Origin: Streptosporangium lutulentum
GTDB taxonomy: Bacteria > Actinomycetota > Actinomycetes > Streptosporangiales > Streptosporangiaceae
Reading direction: 5' to 3'
NCBI RefSeq assembly: GCF_030811455.1
Contig: NZ_JAUSQU010000001.1
Location: 4,712,001 to 4,776,000 of the forward strand
DNA: 64,000 nucleotides
The notes under the pieces are model-generated. The model worked only from the letters and a program-made list of their open reading frames with translations, did not search any database and was not told where the DNA came from. Shown here piece by piece: positions 9,972 through 18,349 of the stretch (position 1 is its first letter; the number at the start of each line of letters is the position of its first letter). A program made the translations under genes and the position numbers.

Positions 9972-10403
9972 TCACAGAATCCCTGGCAGCACCTCCTCCG
10001 AGAGATCGGCAAAAGCCTGCTCTTGATCGGCCAGATAAGTGCTCCAGGCGTGTGCGTCCCAGATTTCCAGCCGGGTGTTGGCTCCGATGACCACGCAGTC
10101 GCGGCACAGGCTGGCGTATTCGCGCAAAGCCTGCGGGACGGTGATCCGGCCTTGCTTGTCGGCGACTTCGTCAGACGCGCTGGCGAAGAAGACACGGCTG
10201 TAGTCGCGGACCGCCTTGGCGGTCACCGGCGCGGTGCGCAGAGCCTGGGTAATGCGCTGGAACTCCTCTACGGGGAAAACGTAGAGGCAGCGCTCCTGGC
10301 CTTTGGTGATCACCAGACCCTCCGCCAGCTCCTCACGGTACTTCGCCGGCAGGAACAGCCGTCCCTTGTCATCAAGACGCGGGTGATGAGTGCCGAGGAA
10401 CAC
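9972..10403 (-). CDS. mraZ: Transcriptional regulator MraZ
   Basis: 143 residues from the GTG at 10403. MraZ is a ring-forming DNA-binding protein of the SpoVT/AbrB fold that controls its own dcw operon. Two copies of the fold are visible: [23 protein letters not shown] at the N terminus (split as [13 protein letters not shown] and [10 protein letters not shown]) and [20 protein letters not shown] in the second half, each carrying the family's D-x-[KQ]-G-R core. An upstream in-frame GTG (10412) lies inside the ribosome site GGGAGGTG, so the second GTG, giving MFLGTHH, is preferred. Its presumed operator is at 10455-10490. Confidence 0.93.
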   Translation of the reverse strand: MFLGTHHPRLDDKGRLFLPAKYREELAEGLVITKGQERCLYVFPVEEFQRITQALRTAPVTAKAVRDYSRVFFASASDEVADKQGRITVPQALREYASLCRDCVVIGANTRLEIWDAHAWSTYLADQEQAFADLSEEVLPGIL

Positions 10404-10418
10404 CGGCCCCACCTCCCG

Positions 10419-10439
10419 TGCCTGGCGGAGCGCCAGGCA
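10419..10439 (-). other. Perfect hairpin next to the mraZ ribosome site
   Basis: TGCCTGGCG and CGCCAGGCA form a 9-bp stem with a 3-base loop in the predicted mraZ 5' UTR. The stem ends directly at the GGGAGGTG ribosome-binding sequence. It could influence translation start or transcript stability; no U-run follows, so it is not a terminator. Confidence 0.5.
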
Positions 10440-10454
10440 TTAGTAGCCCCTGCC

Positions 10455-10490
10455 CTCCACTGCGCACCACCATACTCCACTTCTCTCCAC
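10455..10490 (-). promoter_or_regulatory. MraZ operator: four 10-bp-phased GTGGNG boxes
   Basis: On the minus strand the hexamers GTGGAG (10490-10485), GTGGAG (10480-10475), GTGGTG (10470-10465) and GTGGAG (10460-10455) repeat with an exact 10-bp period. MraZ is known to bind tandem G-rich boxes spaced by one helical turn upstream of mraZ. The array overlaps the spacer and -10 region of the predicted promoter, which fits repression by occlusion. Confidence 0.8.
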
Positions 10491-10496
10491 CGTCAA
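10469..10496 (-). promoter_or_regulatory. Predicted dcw operon promoter
   Basis: TTGACG (10496-10491) and TATGGT (10474-10469) are separated by 16 bp on the minus strand and resemble a housekeeping sigma-70 promoter. Transcription would begin near 10462, giving a leader of about 60 nt before mraZ. The MraZ boxes lie inside the spacer and over the -10 element. Confidence 0.65.
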
Positions 10497-10949
10497 CTGA
10501 TTCTGCGGGTCTTCGCGCGCTGTTTTGCCGATATTTCCCCAGCTCAGAAGGGGTGGGGCTGAGTGGAGGGGGCGAGCGCCCCCTTGCGTGTCGCGAGCCC
10601 GTCCATAAGACGACCGAATAGTCAGAAAATTTGTGAATCGGCCGCATCGTGGTGATGAGTGATGGAAAGTAGAGCCCTCCGGTCGGCGCCGGTCCCGGCT
10701 GTGCCCGGTTGTGCCCGGCCGCCTCCCGATCGCATCCGTCCGCCACCGGTCCGGGACGCCGATCGCACGAGAACGCGACGGTCATGCCACACGCCGTGTC
10801 CGTTCACCCGGAATCAGCCCTGATGCCCACATAAAGTGGCCGCTGGATCGTATAGCGCCGTAGGGTCTGTACACAGAATGAGCTATGGGCCTGCAAAGGT
10901 CCGCAATACGAACCCCCGGCGCGTAACGCCGCACCTTCATGGAGGCCTG
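10497..10949. other. mraZ-moxR divergent intergenic region
   Basis: About 450 bp without a gene. It holds a second GTGGNG pair on the plus strand (10553-10568), a short GC hairpin at 10568-10583 (GGGGGC/GCCCCC) and presumably the moxR promoter, which I could not place with confidence. Short open frames here have no protein-like features. Confidence 0.5.
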
Positions 10950-11927
10950 GTGGCAGTAACCCATGACGTCTCACCGCAGCTCGATGATCTCACCGTCACC
11001 GCGCACCGGATCCGCCAGTCGATCGAATCAGTGATCGAGGGCAAGAGTGACGTCGTCCGCCTGACCTTGACCGTCCTCCTCGCCGAGGGCCATCTTCTCA
11101 TCGAGGACGTGCCCGGCGTCGGCAAGACCATGCTCGCCAAGGCGCTCGCACGGTCCATCGACTGCCCGGTACGCCGCGTACAGTTCACCCCCGACCTGTT
11201 GCCCAGTGACATCACAGGGGTGAGCGCCTACAACCAGCAGACCCGGGAGTTCGAGTTCAAGCCGGGGCCGATCTTCGCCAACATCGTGGTGGGCGACGAG
11301 ATCAACCGCGCCTCGCCGAAGACACAGTCGGCCCTCCTGGAGTGCATGGAGGAGCACCAGGTCACGGTCGACGGCACCACCTACGCGCTGGACACCCCCT
11401 TCATGGTGATCGCCACCCAGAACCCGATCGAGATGGAGGGCACCTATCCCCTCCCGGAGGCGCAGCGCGACCGCTTCACCGCCCGGATCGCGATGGGCTA
11501 CCCCGCGCCCACGGCCGAGCTGGAGATGCTCGACGTGCACGGCGGCGCCTCACCGCTCGACAAGCTGGAGCCGGTGGCCACCACCGCCGAGATCCAGGCC
11601 CTGATCACGGCGGTGCGCGGGATCTACGTCTCGCAGGGGATCAAGAAATACGCGATCGACCTGGTGACCGCCACCAGGAACTCCCCCGACCTCCGGCTCG
11701 GCGCCTCACCGCGCTCGACCCTGCAGCTGGTCAGGGCCGCCCGTGCGCACGCCGCGCTCGCCGGCCGCGACTACGTCATCCCCGACGATCTGCAGGAGCT
11801 GTGCATCCCCGTCCTCGCCCACCGGCTGCTGCCCAGCGTCGAGGCCCAGGGACAACGCCGCATGCCCGAACAGATCATGGCCGACCTGATCAGCAGGGTG
11901 CCCGTGCCCGAGGCCCAAGCGAAGTGA
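10950..11927 (+). CDS. MoxR-family AAA+ ATPase
   Basis: 325 residues from the GTG at 10950, which has GGAGG seven bases upstream; the open frame extends further upstream without family similarity. Walker A is GVGKT at about 56-60, Walker B is VVGDEINRASPK, and the sensor region IATQNPIEMEGTYPLPEAQ is the MoxR signature. MoxR ATPases act as chaperone-like assembly factors, usually encoded with a DUF58 protein and here also a transglutaminase. The stop overlaps the DUF58 start (GTGA). The client of this trio is unknown; membrane or cell-envelope proteins are the usual suggestion. Confidence 0.92.
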   Translation: MAVTHDVSPQLDDLTVTAHRIRQSIESVIEGKSDVVRLTLTVLLAEGHLLIEDVPGVGKTMLAKALARSIDCPVRRVQFTPDLLPSDITGVSAYNQQTREFEFKPGPIFANIVVGDEINRASPKTQSALLECMEEHQVTVDGTTYALDTPFMVIATQNPIEMEGTYPLPEAQRDRFTARIAMGYPAPTAELEMLDVHGGASPLDKLEPVATTAEIQALITAVRGIYVSQGIKKYAIDLVTATRNSPDLRLGASPRSTLQLVRAARAHAALAGRDYVIPDDLQELCIPVLAHRLLPSVEAQGQRRMPEQIMADLISRVPVPEAQAK

Positions 11928-13180
11928 CCTCCGGCCTCAAGGCTCTCACCGCCCGCGGCCGGTCCTTCCTCGCATCCGGCATCGCGGCCCTGTTGTGCGC
12001 CTTCATCCTCGGTGAGCACGACCTGCTCAGGATCGGCGTGCTGATCATCTCTCTGCCGCTGCTGGCCGCCCTGGTGGTGGCCCGCACCCGCTACCGGCTG
12101 AGCTGCGCGCGCCGCCTGGACCCGCCGAGGTCCGAGCTGGGCAGCGAGTCCACCGTGACACTCCGGCTGGAGAACGTCACGAGGCTGCCGACCGGCCTGT
12201 TGATGATCGAGGACACCGTTCCCTACGCGTTGGGCGCCCGGCCCAGGTTCGTCCTGGACCGGGTGGAGTCACGAGGCATCCGGGAGATCGACTACCGGGT
12301 CCGTTCCGACCTGCGCGGCCGATTCACCATCGGACCGCTCTCCATCCGGATCAGCGATCCCTTCGGCCTGGTCGAGCTGACCAGGTCCTTCACCATCAGC
12401 GACACGCTCGTGGTGACCCCCCAGGTGACGGCGCTGCCCCACGTCCGCCTGTCCGGCGAGTGGACGGGCGGAGGCGACAGCCGTACCAGAAGCGTGGCGT
12501 CGGCCGGTGACGACGACGTCGCACCACGCGAGTACCGGCAGGGAGACGACCTGCGACGGGTGCACTGGCGCTCGACCGCGAGGTACGGCGAGCTGATGGT
12601 GCGGCGCGAGGAACAGCAATGGCAGAGCAGGGGGGCGTTGCTCCTGGACACCCGCCGCTACGCGCACCGGGGTGAGGGACCGCGCTCCTCGTTCGAGGTC
12701 GCGGTCTCGGCCGCGGCCTCCATCGGCGTGCACCTCGCCCACGAGGGTCTCGGCCTGCGCCTGGTCACCGACCAGGGGGCCGAGCACCTCACCGACACAG
12801 GACTGAGCTGGTCGCTGCTGGACACCCTGGCCGTCGTGCGGACCAGCTCGGCGCGATCGCTCGAGTACGGCGTCAGCGCGCTGCGGCAGGGCGGCGGGGA
12901 CGGGCTGATCGTGGCCGTGCTCGGCGGGCTCGACCTGGAACAGGCGCAGGAACTGGGCCGGGTCAGGCACGGCAACATGACCGGCGTGGCCGTGATGCTG
13001 GACGTGGCGGGCTGGGAGCGTCCCGAACTCGGCGAGAACGAGGAATACCAGGCGGCGCAGGCGATGCTCGCGGGCATGGGCTGGCGCATCGTACGGCTGC
13101 CCTCGGGCACCTCCATCGCGTCGGTGTGGCCCGAGGCCGTACAACGCGGGCAATTCGCAATCAACAAGGGGGGCTCATGA
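11924..13180 (+). CDS. DUF58 domain protein
   Basis: 418 residues from a GTG overlapping the moxR stop. Two hydrophobic segments lie near the N terminus (about 13-50: FLASGIAALLCAFILGEHDL and LIISLPLLAALVVA), followed by a beta-rich region and the DUF58 core around GDDLRRVHWRSTARYGELMVR, which is the family's diagnostic motif. A von Willebrand-like fold follows. The protein is probably a membrane-anchored partner of the MoxR ATPase. Its stop overlaps the next ATG (ATGA at 13177-13180), so all three genes are translationally coupled. Confidence 0.9.
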   Translation: MTSGLKALTARGRSFLASGIAALLCAFILGEHDLLRIGVLIISLPLLAALVVARTRYRLSCARRLDPPRSELGSESTVTLRLENVTRLPTGLLMIEDTVPYALGARPRFVLDRVESRGIREIDYRVRSDLRGRFTIGPLSIRISDPFGLVELTRSFTISDTLVVTPQVTALPHVRLSGEWTGGGDSRTRSVASAGDDDVAPREYRQGDDLRRVHWRSTARYGELMVRREEQQWQSRGALLLDTRRYAHRGEGPRSSFEVAVSAAASIGVHLAHEGLGLRLVTDQGAEHLTDTGLSWSLLDTLAVVRTSSARSLEYGVSALRQGGGDGLIVAVLGGLDLEQAQELGRVRHGNMTGVAVMLDVAGWERPELGENEEYQAAQAMLAGMGWRIVRLPSGTSIASVWPEAVQRGQFAINKGGS

Positions 13181-15630
13181 GACTTCCCATAGCGTCGGGA
13201 GCGGCCACGGGAGCGGTCGCGATCGCGCTCTATCCCCTCTTCGAGGGCGGCAGCTGGTTCTGGACGAGTCTCGGGGTCATCCTGGTGGTGACCGGCGTCG
13301 GCGTCCTGGCCAGCCATTACACCCTGCCGAACTGGCTGGCGCCGCTGGCCCAGGCGGTCGCGGTGCTGATCTATCTGACCGTGGTGTTCACCGGTGACGA
13401 GGCCTGGGCCAAGGTGGTGCCCACCAAGGACTCGATCGTCGAACTGGGCAAGCTGCTGTCCACGGGGTTCACCGACATCCAGCGATTCGCCGCCCCGGTG
13501 CCCGAAAGCGTCGGCATCGTCCTGCTCACCTGCGGCGGCGTCGGCCTGATCGCGATCCTCGTCGACGTGCTGGCCTCCCGGCTGCGCAGGGCGGCGCTCA
13601 CCGGGTTGCCGCTGCTGGCGCTGTTCACCGTTCCCGCCGCGGTCGTCGTCGAGCCGATCAGCTGGCCGGCGTTCATGATCGGGGCTCTGGGCTACCTGGG
13701 GCTGCTGGTCGCCGACGGGCGCGAACGGGTCAGCCACTGGGGCCGGGCGGTGCTGGTGCGCCGGACGCCGTCCTTCATCGCCCCGCGACCCGTCGCCGAC
13801 ACCGGGACCCTGCGGCTGTCCGGCAAGCGCATCGGCGTCACCGCGATCGTGCTGGCCGTCCTTCTGCCCTCGCTGCTGCCCACCCTGGAGCCGGACCCGC
13901 TGTTCGGGTTCGGCGTGGGCAACGGCAGGGGCGGCGGAGGCAACTCGGTCAGCGTCCCCAACCCGATCGTGAACCTGCGAGGCCAGCTCACGCTGCCGAA
14001 CAACTCCACCGTCCTGACGTACACCATCAGTGACAACTCCCCGCGCTACCTGCGGATGTACTCCCTGGACACCTTCGACGGCGACCAGTGGACGATGTCG
14101 GAGCCGAGGGGACGCCCCGAGGACCGGACCTCGGAGGCGCCGATGCCGCCGGCTCCCGGCCAGAGCCCCTCCGTGCCCACCTCGCAGGCGACCACCACGA
14201 TCACGGTGAGCGACGCGGTCAGGAGGCTGAGTTTCCTGCCCCTGCCGTACCCCGCCACCCAGGTCGCCGCCGAGGGCGACTGGCGGCCCGACCGCGACAC
14301 GCTCGTGGTGTTCTCCACCACGGACACCGCCGGGGGGCTGACCTACACGGTGAACACCGCCGAGCCCAATCCCACCGCGGAGATGCTCAAGGCGGCGGGG
14401 CCCGCCCCCGCCGCGATCAACGAGCGCTACCTGGAGCTACCTGAGAACCTCCCCCGCTCGATCAGGGAACTGGCCGGGCAGGTGACGGAGCGGAACGCGA
14501 GCTCCTACGAGAAGGCGGTCCAGCTCCAGGAGTTCTTCACCAAGGAGGGCGGGTTCACCTACAGCCTGGCCACCCAGGGGAACAACGCCTCGGCCCTGGT
14601 GGACTTCCTGATCCGCAACAGGACCGGGTACTGCGAGCAGTTCGCCTCCTCGATGGCGGTGCTGGCACGGGTTCTGGGCATCCCCGCCCGGGTCGCCATC
14701 GGCTACACCAGCGGCACCAACCTCGCCGGCCAGTGGCAGGTGCGCACGCACGACTCGCACGCCTGGCCCGAGCTCTACTTCGAGGGCGCGGGATGGCTGC
14801 GGTTCGAACCCACCCCCACCGGCGGAGGCGGACAGGGCACCGCGACGTTGCCGTCCTACAGCCTGCCCGAGGTCGCCCCGGCCACCACCGACGAGCCGAC
14901 CACGAGCCCCAGCTCCGGCCCCGACACCCCGGACCAGCCCGGAGGATCGGCGTCCAACCGCGGCGACGATCTGCTCGACCCCGAGTCCGGCGGGATGCCG
15001 ATCGCGGTGGACGAGGGCGTGCCGCCGACCGCCAAGATCGGCATCGGGGTCGTGATCGCGTTGCTGATCGCGCTGATCCCGGGGATGCTCCGCGTGGAGC
15101 TCCGCGCCCGCCGCCGCAGGTCCTACTCCCGTGAGGTCAAGACCTCTCCGGGCGGCGCGGGTTCCCCCGGGCCCGGGGATCCGGCGGCCCCCGAGCTCGC
15201 CGACGTCGCCTCGGTCAGGATCCACCGATGGGAGCCGGCGGTGAGGGCGGCGTGGTCCGAACTCGACGACGCCCTGTGCGACTACGGCATGTCCAGGCAG
15301 TCGAGCGAAAGTCCCAGGGCACTGGCCCGGCGACTGTCCGAGCAGTACGGGTTCGACGCGGAGACCACGGCCGCGACGGCCAGGATCGCCACGGTGGTGG
15401 AGCGGATGCTCTACGCCAGGACGCCCGGCGAGATCGGCTCGCTCCACGAGGACCTCCATCGGGTACGGCGGGCGCTGGCGGCCACCGTGACCCGGGGCAG
15501 GCGGATCCGTGCGGTACTGCTGCCGCCTTCCACGCTCCGGCGGATGCGGGCGATGGGCGGGCGGCTGCTGGACGGCTTCGACAGGCTGGAGAACATCAGG
15601 TTCCGGCGGCCGGTCGGCAAGGACGCCTGA
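13177..15630 (+). CDS. Membrane-anchored transglutaminase-like protein
   Basis: 817 residues. The N-terminal 230 residues contain about six membrane segments, followed by a large extracytoplasmic region with a transglutaminase core. The Cys is in RTGYCEQFASSMAVLAR (near residue 485), the His in RTHDSHAWPELYF (near 528), and an Asp/Glu-bearing strand GWLRFEPTP completes the catalytic site. A Pro/Thr/Ser-rich linker, another membrane segment (near 625-645) and a cytoplasmic DUF4129-like tail follow. The ribosome site AAGGGGGG precedes the ATG. It is the last gene of the MoxR-DUF58-transglutaminase operon; the substrate is unknown. Confidence 0.9.
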   Translation: MRLPIASGAATGAVAIALYPLFEGGSWFWTSLGVILVVTGVGVLASHYTLPNWLAPLAQAVAVLIYLTVVFTGDEAWAKVVPTKDSIVELGKLLSTGFTDIQRFAAPVPESVGIVLLTCGGVGLIAILVDVLASRLRRAALTGLPLLALFTVPAAVVVEPISWPAFMIGALGYLGLLVADGRERVSHWGRAVLVRRTPSFIAPRPVADTGTLRLSGKRIGVTAIVLAVLLPSLLPTLEPDPLFGFGVGNGRGGGGNSVSVPNPIVNLRGQLTLPNNSTVLTYTISDNSPRYLRMYSLDTFDGDQWTMSEPRGRPEDRTSEAPMPPAPGQSPSVPTSQATTTITVSDAVRRLSFLPLPYPATQVAAEGDWRPDRDTLVVFSTTDTAGGLTYTVNTAEPNPTAEMLKAAGPAPAAINERYLELPENLPRSIRELAGQVTERNASSYEKAVQLQEFFTKEGGFTYSLATQGNNASALVDFLIRNRTGYCEQFASSMAVLARVLGIPARVAIGYTSGTNLAGQWQVRTHDSHAWPELYFEGAGWLRFEPTPTGGGGQGTATLPSYSLPEVAPATTDEPTTSPSSGPDTPDQPGGSASNRGDDLLDPESGGMPIAVDEGVPPTAKIGIGVVIALLIALIPGMLRVELRARRRRSYSREVKTSPGGAGSPGPGDPAAPELADVASVRIHRWEPAVRAAWSELDDALCDYGMSRQSSESPRALARRLSEQYGFDAETTAATARIATVVERMLYARTPGEIGSLHEDLHRVRRALAATVTRGRRIRAVLLPPSTLRRMRAMGGRLLDGFDRLENIRFRRPVGKDA

Positions 15631-15682
15631 ACCCGGGAGGAGCCCGGCCCGGCAGGGCAGGCGAAAGAGCCATCACGGCCAA

Positions 15683-15720
15683 GGATGTGGGTCACTCCCG
15701 GTCGGGAGTGACCCACATCC
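15683..15720. terminator. 17-bp perfect hairpin after the transglutaminase gene
   Basis: A perfect 17-bp stem beginning GGATGTGGGTCACTCCC with a GGTC loop lies between convergent genes. There is no U-run directly after it, but stems of this strength commonly end transcription in GC-rich actinomycetes. The symmetrical structure could act on both strands. Confidence 0.7.
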
Positions 15721-15731
15721 TCGAAGAGGAC

Positions 15732-15763
15732 GCTCCGCCGGCTTCACAGGCGGCGGAGCTTTT
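15732..15763 (+). terminator. Rho-independent terminator
   Basis: GCTCCGCCG and CGGCGGAGC form a 9-bp stem with a 10-base loop, followed on the plus strand by TTTT. This is a classical intrinsic terminator for the MoxR operon, 12 bp beyond the longer hairpin at 15683-15720. Confidence 0.8.
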
Positions 15764-15768
15764 CCCTG

Positions 15769-16167
15769 CTAGCGTTCGTCGTGACGACGGCGCCAGCGCT
15801 CTTCCACACGCTCCATGAAGCTCGGCCGGGAGCCACGGCGCCTGGCCTTGCTCTGCGGCTGATCGGACGGCGCGGCAGCGGATGCCTCACCGAACCCGTT
15901 CATCCGCTTCCAACTGGACAGACCCCACAAACACGCGGCGAGCATGACCACGAAACCGCCGACGCCGAGCGGGATGTTGATAATCACGACGCCGACCATC
16001 AGCAGGACGACACCCAGGATGAAGCCGATGGAGGCCTTCACCAGGCGACGCCTGTAATGGCTACGCGGATCACTGATCCTGACGGTATTGGCCCACTTCG
16101 GGTCCTCGGCGTAGAGGGCCTGCTCGATCTGGTCGAGCAAGCGCTGCTCGTGCTCAGAGAGCGGCAC
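15769..16167 (-). CDS. DUF3040 membrane protein
   Basis: 132 residues from the GTG at 16167, preceded by GGGAGG; the frame is open further upstream but without family similarity. It begins MPLSEHEQRLLDQIEQALYAEDP, the DUF3040 signature (here written in two parts: MPLSEHEQRLLDQIEQAL, YAEDP), then has two membrane segments (about 48-70 and 73-90) and a basic, hydrophilic C terminus. DUF3040 proteins are small actinobacterial membrane proteins of unknown function, often found near dcw genes and mraZ. It converges on the MoxR operon across the two hairpins. Confidence 0.88.
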   Translation of the reverse strand: MPLSEHEQRLLDQIEQALYAEDPKWANTVRISDPRSHYRRRLVKASIGFILGVVLLMVGVVIINIPLGVGGFVVMLAACLWGLSSWKRMNGFGEASAAAPSDQPQSKARRRGSRPSFMERVEERWRRRHDER

Positions 16168-16314
16168 GGCGCCTCCCAAGGACAGCCCCAGGACGGGGAA
16201 GACGGTGACGGACGACACGGGGTGTCCGAACCTCGCGGTCGGTTATCCCCAGAATACGAGGCTGTAGACGTAGACGAAAGAAAACGTCCAACGTAGTCCA
16301 AACCGGAGGCGGCA

Positions 16315-17553
16315 TCATGGGTCTATTCCATCAAACGGCGGCCTAACAAGCGACGCCGGGAGCACCGCATCGTGACCGAATCTGCGGACCGCCCTGTCCA
16401 TCGCCTGTTCAGCCTCCCGCCAGCCGCTCTCACGCTCTCCCAGACCCAGTTGCCTGGTCGCCCCCTCGGCCGGGCGAAGGTTCTCCACACGCACTCCGAC
16501 CAGGCGAAGTCTCACGTTTTCCAGTCCTGCCGCCGTATACAGCTCGCAGGCGGTCGCGTAGAGGACCTGGGCGACGTCCGTGGACTCGTGGAGGCTCCGG
16601 GAGCGGGAAATCGTGCTGAAATCGGCGCGCCGGAGCTTGACACTGACCGTCCGGCCGAGGTGCCCGCCCTGCCTGAGCCTGGCGGCGACCCGCTCCGAGA
16701 GGCGGAGCAACTCTTTCCGGATCTTCACGGGATCGGCGATATCTGTGGCGAATGTCTCTTCCGCGCCGATGCTCTTGTCGGGCACGTGCGGGGTCACGGG
16801 ACGCTCGTCGCGCCCCCAGGCGAGTGCGGACAGATGCGCGGCCGCCGCCTGACCGAGCCCTCGCTCCAGGGTCGCGACCGGAACCGCCGCGAGATCGCCG
16901 ACGGTCTTGATGCCGAGTCTCCTGAGGGACTGCTCCGTGCGCTCTCCTACGCCCCACAGAGCCGCCACGGGGAGCGGGTGGAGGAAATCAACCACCTTGT
17001 CCACGGGCACCACCAGCAGGCCGTCAGGCTTGCAATGCTGAGAGGCGAGTTTGGCCACGAACTTGCTGCCGGCCACCCCGACGGAACACGTGATCCCGTG
17101 CTCGCGCACGACCCGTTCGCGGATCATCTCGGCGATCGCGGCCGGCGGGCCGAGTCGCTTGCGGGCCCCTCCGACGTCGAGGAACGCCTCATCGGAGGCG
17201 ATCGGCTCCACCTCGGGGGTGAACGTGTGAAAGATCTCCATGACGCCCCGGGAGACCTCCGAGTATTTGCCGCGGCTCGGTGGGATGATCACCGCCTGGG
17301 GGCAGAGGCGGCGGGCCCGGGTCATGGGCATCGCCGAGTGCACCCCGAATCTCCTGGCCTCGTAGGTGGCACTGAGCACGACCCCGCGCGCACCGGGTGC
17401 GCCGATGATGACGGGTGTTCCCTTGAGCTCGGGGCGCTCGCGCAGCTCGACGCTGGCGTAGAAGGCGTCCATGTCGACGTGGAGGATCGGACAGCCGGTG
17501 TCGTCGGCGCCCAGATTCGGGCCTGAGCGCGGCGTCTGCTGTTTTCTCGACAC
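16315..17553 (-). CDS. dinB: DNA polymerase IV (Y family)
   Basis: 412 residues. It is a low-fidelity translesion polymerase. The palm has HVDMDAFYASVE and SDEAFLDV, which supply the catalytic acidic residues; the helix-hairpin-helix region includes ALWGVGERTEQSLRRLGI; the little finger follows. Near the C terminus RQLGLGE matches the beta-clamp-binding QLxLx pattern. The GTG start has no ribosome site and lies six bases after a TAGAAT element, so the mRNA is probably leaderless. A LexA-type box (17568-17581) overlaps the promoter spacer, which points to SOS control. The upstream methyltransferase gene ends 37 bp away, so dinB has its own promoter. Confidence 0.93.
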   Translation of the reverse strand: MSRKQQTPRSGPNLGADDTGCPILHVDMDAFYASVELRERPELKGTPVIIGAPGARGVVLSATYEARRFGVHSAMPMTRARRLCPQAVIIPPSRGKYSEVSRGVMEIFHTFTPEVEPIASDEAFLDVGGARKRLGPPAAIAEMIRERVVREHGITCSVGVAGSKFVAKLASQHCKPDGLLVVPVDKVVDFLHPLPVAALWGVGERTEQSLRRLGIKTVGDLAAVPVATLERGLGQAAAAHLSALAWGRDERPVTPHVPDKSIGAEETFATDIADPVKIRKELLRLSERVAARLRQGGHLGRTVSVKLRRADFSTISRSRSLHESTDVAQVLYATACELYTAAGLENVRLRLVGVRVENLRPAEGATRQLGLGERESGWREAEQAMDRAVRRFGHDAVLPASLVRPPFDGIDP

Positions 17554-17559
17554 GGGATC

Positions 17560-17565
17560 ATTCTA
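17560..17565 (-). promoter_or_regulatory. dinB -10 element, leaderless start
   Basis: TAGAAT on the minus strand, followed by six bases and then the dinB GTG at 17553. This spacing places the transcription start at or beside the initiator codon. No clear -35 hexamer is seen. Confidence 0.6.
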
Positions 17566-17567
17566 CG

Positions 17568-17581
17568 GGAACACGCGTTCG
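17568..17581 (-). promoter_or_regulatory. LexA/SOS box upstream of dinB
   Basis: The minus strand reads CGAACGCGTGTTCC, a GAAC-N4-GTTC palindrome matching the Gram-positive LexA consensus CGAACRNRYGTTYG at all but the last position. It lies immediately upstream of the -10 element, so bound LexA would block the dinB promoter. Confidence 0.78.
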
Positions 17582-17590
17582 ATGTGCCCC

Positions 17591-18349
17591 TCACCGGCGA
17601 CCGAGCACGTGCAGCTGGGTCGCGATGTCACGGAGCACCGGATGGGCGGCCGCCGCCTGCTCCAGGGCGATCAGGGCACGCGCGGCCCCCGGCTCGCCGT
17701 CGAGCAACCGGCTGGGCACCAGATCGGCGAAGATCCGTACGCCGTGGACCTCTCCGGGAACGAAACCGGCCACGCCGAGAAGCCGTTCGAGGCTCTCGCG
17801 GGTGAAGCGCCGCGGCGTGGGGTCACGCTCGCCCCAGCGCCCCTGCGGGTCCTCCAGGATCTGGCGGGCCTCGTCGAAGCGGCCGGCGACCGAGCGGTGC
17901 AACGCGGCGGCGACCGGGTTGGCGGCCAGCACGCTGATCACCCCGCCCTTGCGCAGCAGACCGGCCATGGCCGTCATCGCGTTGATCGGATCCTCCACGT
18001 ACTCCAGCACGCTGTGACAGAGCACCAGGTCCGCGCCGTCGGCGGGGAGCAGATCACCCAGATCCGCGGCGTCGCCCTGCAGGGCGCGCACCTCGACCTC
18101 CGCCTCCGCGGCGCGGCGCTCCAGCGCGGCGAGCGAGTCGGGGCTGGAGTCGACGACCGTGACGGCATGTCCCAGATCGGCCAAGGGTACGGCGAAGCCG
18201 CCCGTTCCGCCCCCGGCGTCGACGATGTCAAGTCGATCACGGCCTGTCGTGGTCATCTGATCGGCCAGCACTGCACGCAGGACGTCCCACACGACGGCGG
18301 TCCGTACCGCCGGTGTGCCTGCCTGCCGCGAGATGCCTACGGCATGCAA
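17591..18349 (-). CDS. Class I SAM-dependent methyltransferase
   Basis: 252 residues from a TTG at 18349 with AGGAGG ten bases upstream. Motif I (DIVDAGGGTGGFAVPLAD) and the acidic residue that binds SAM ribose (VVDSSPDSL) are clear, as are LVLCHSVLEYVEDP and LLRKGGVISVLAANP. This pattern resembles the CmoA/SmtA-like methyltransferases, but the substrate cannot be told from sequence. It is transcribed alone, downstream of nusB and after a 440-bp gap with tandem repeats. Confidence 0.85.
   Translation of the reverse strand: MHAVGISRQAGTPAVRTAVVWDVLRAVLADQMTTTGRDRLDIVDAGGGTGGFAVPLADLGHAVTVVDSSPDSLAALERRAAEAEVEVRALQGDAADLGDLLPADGADLVLCHSVLEYVEDPINAMTAMAGLLRKGGVISVLAANPVAAALHRSVAGRFDEARQILEDPQGRWGERDPTPRRFTRESLERLLGVAGFVPGEVHGVRIFADLVPSRLLDGEPGAARALIALEQAAAAHPVLRDIATQLHVLGRR

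Noticed and set aside
9749..10195. 149-residue N-terminal extension of rsmH
   Set aside because: It overlaps mraZ out of frame and resembles nothing in the RsmH family.
10372..10785. 137-codon minus-strand frame overlapping the mraZ promoter
   Set aside because: It covers the operator and the start of mraZ in another frame, with no family similarity.
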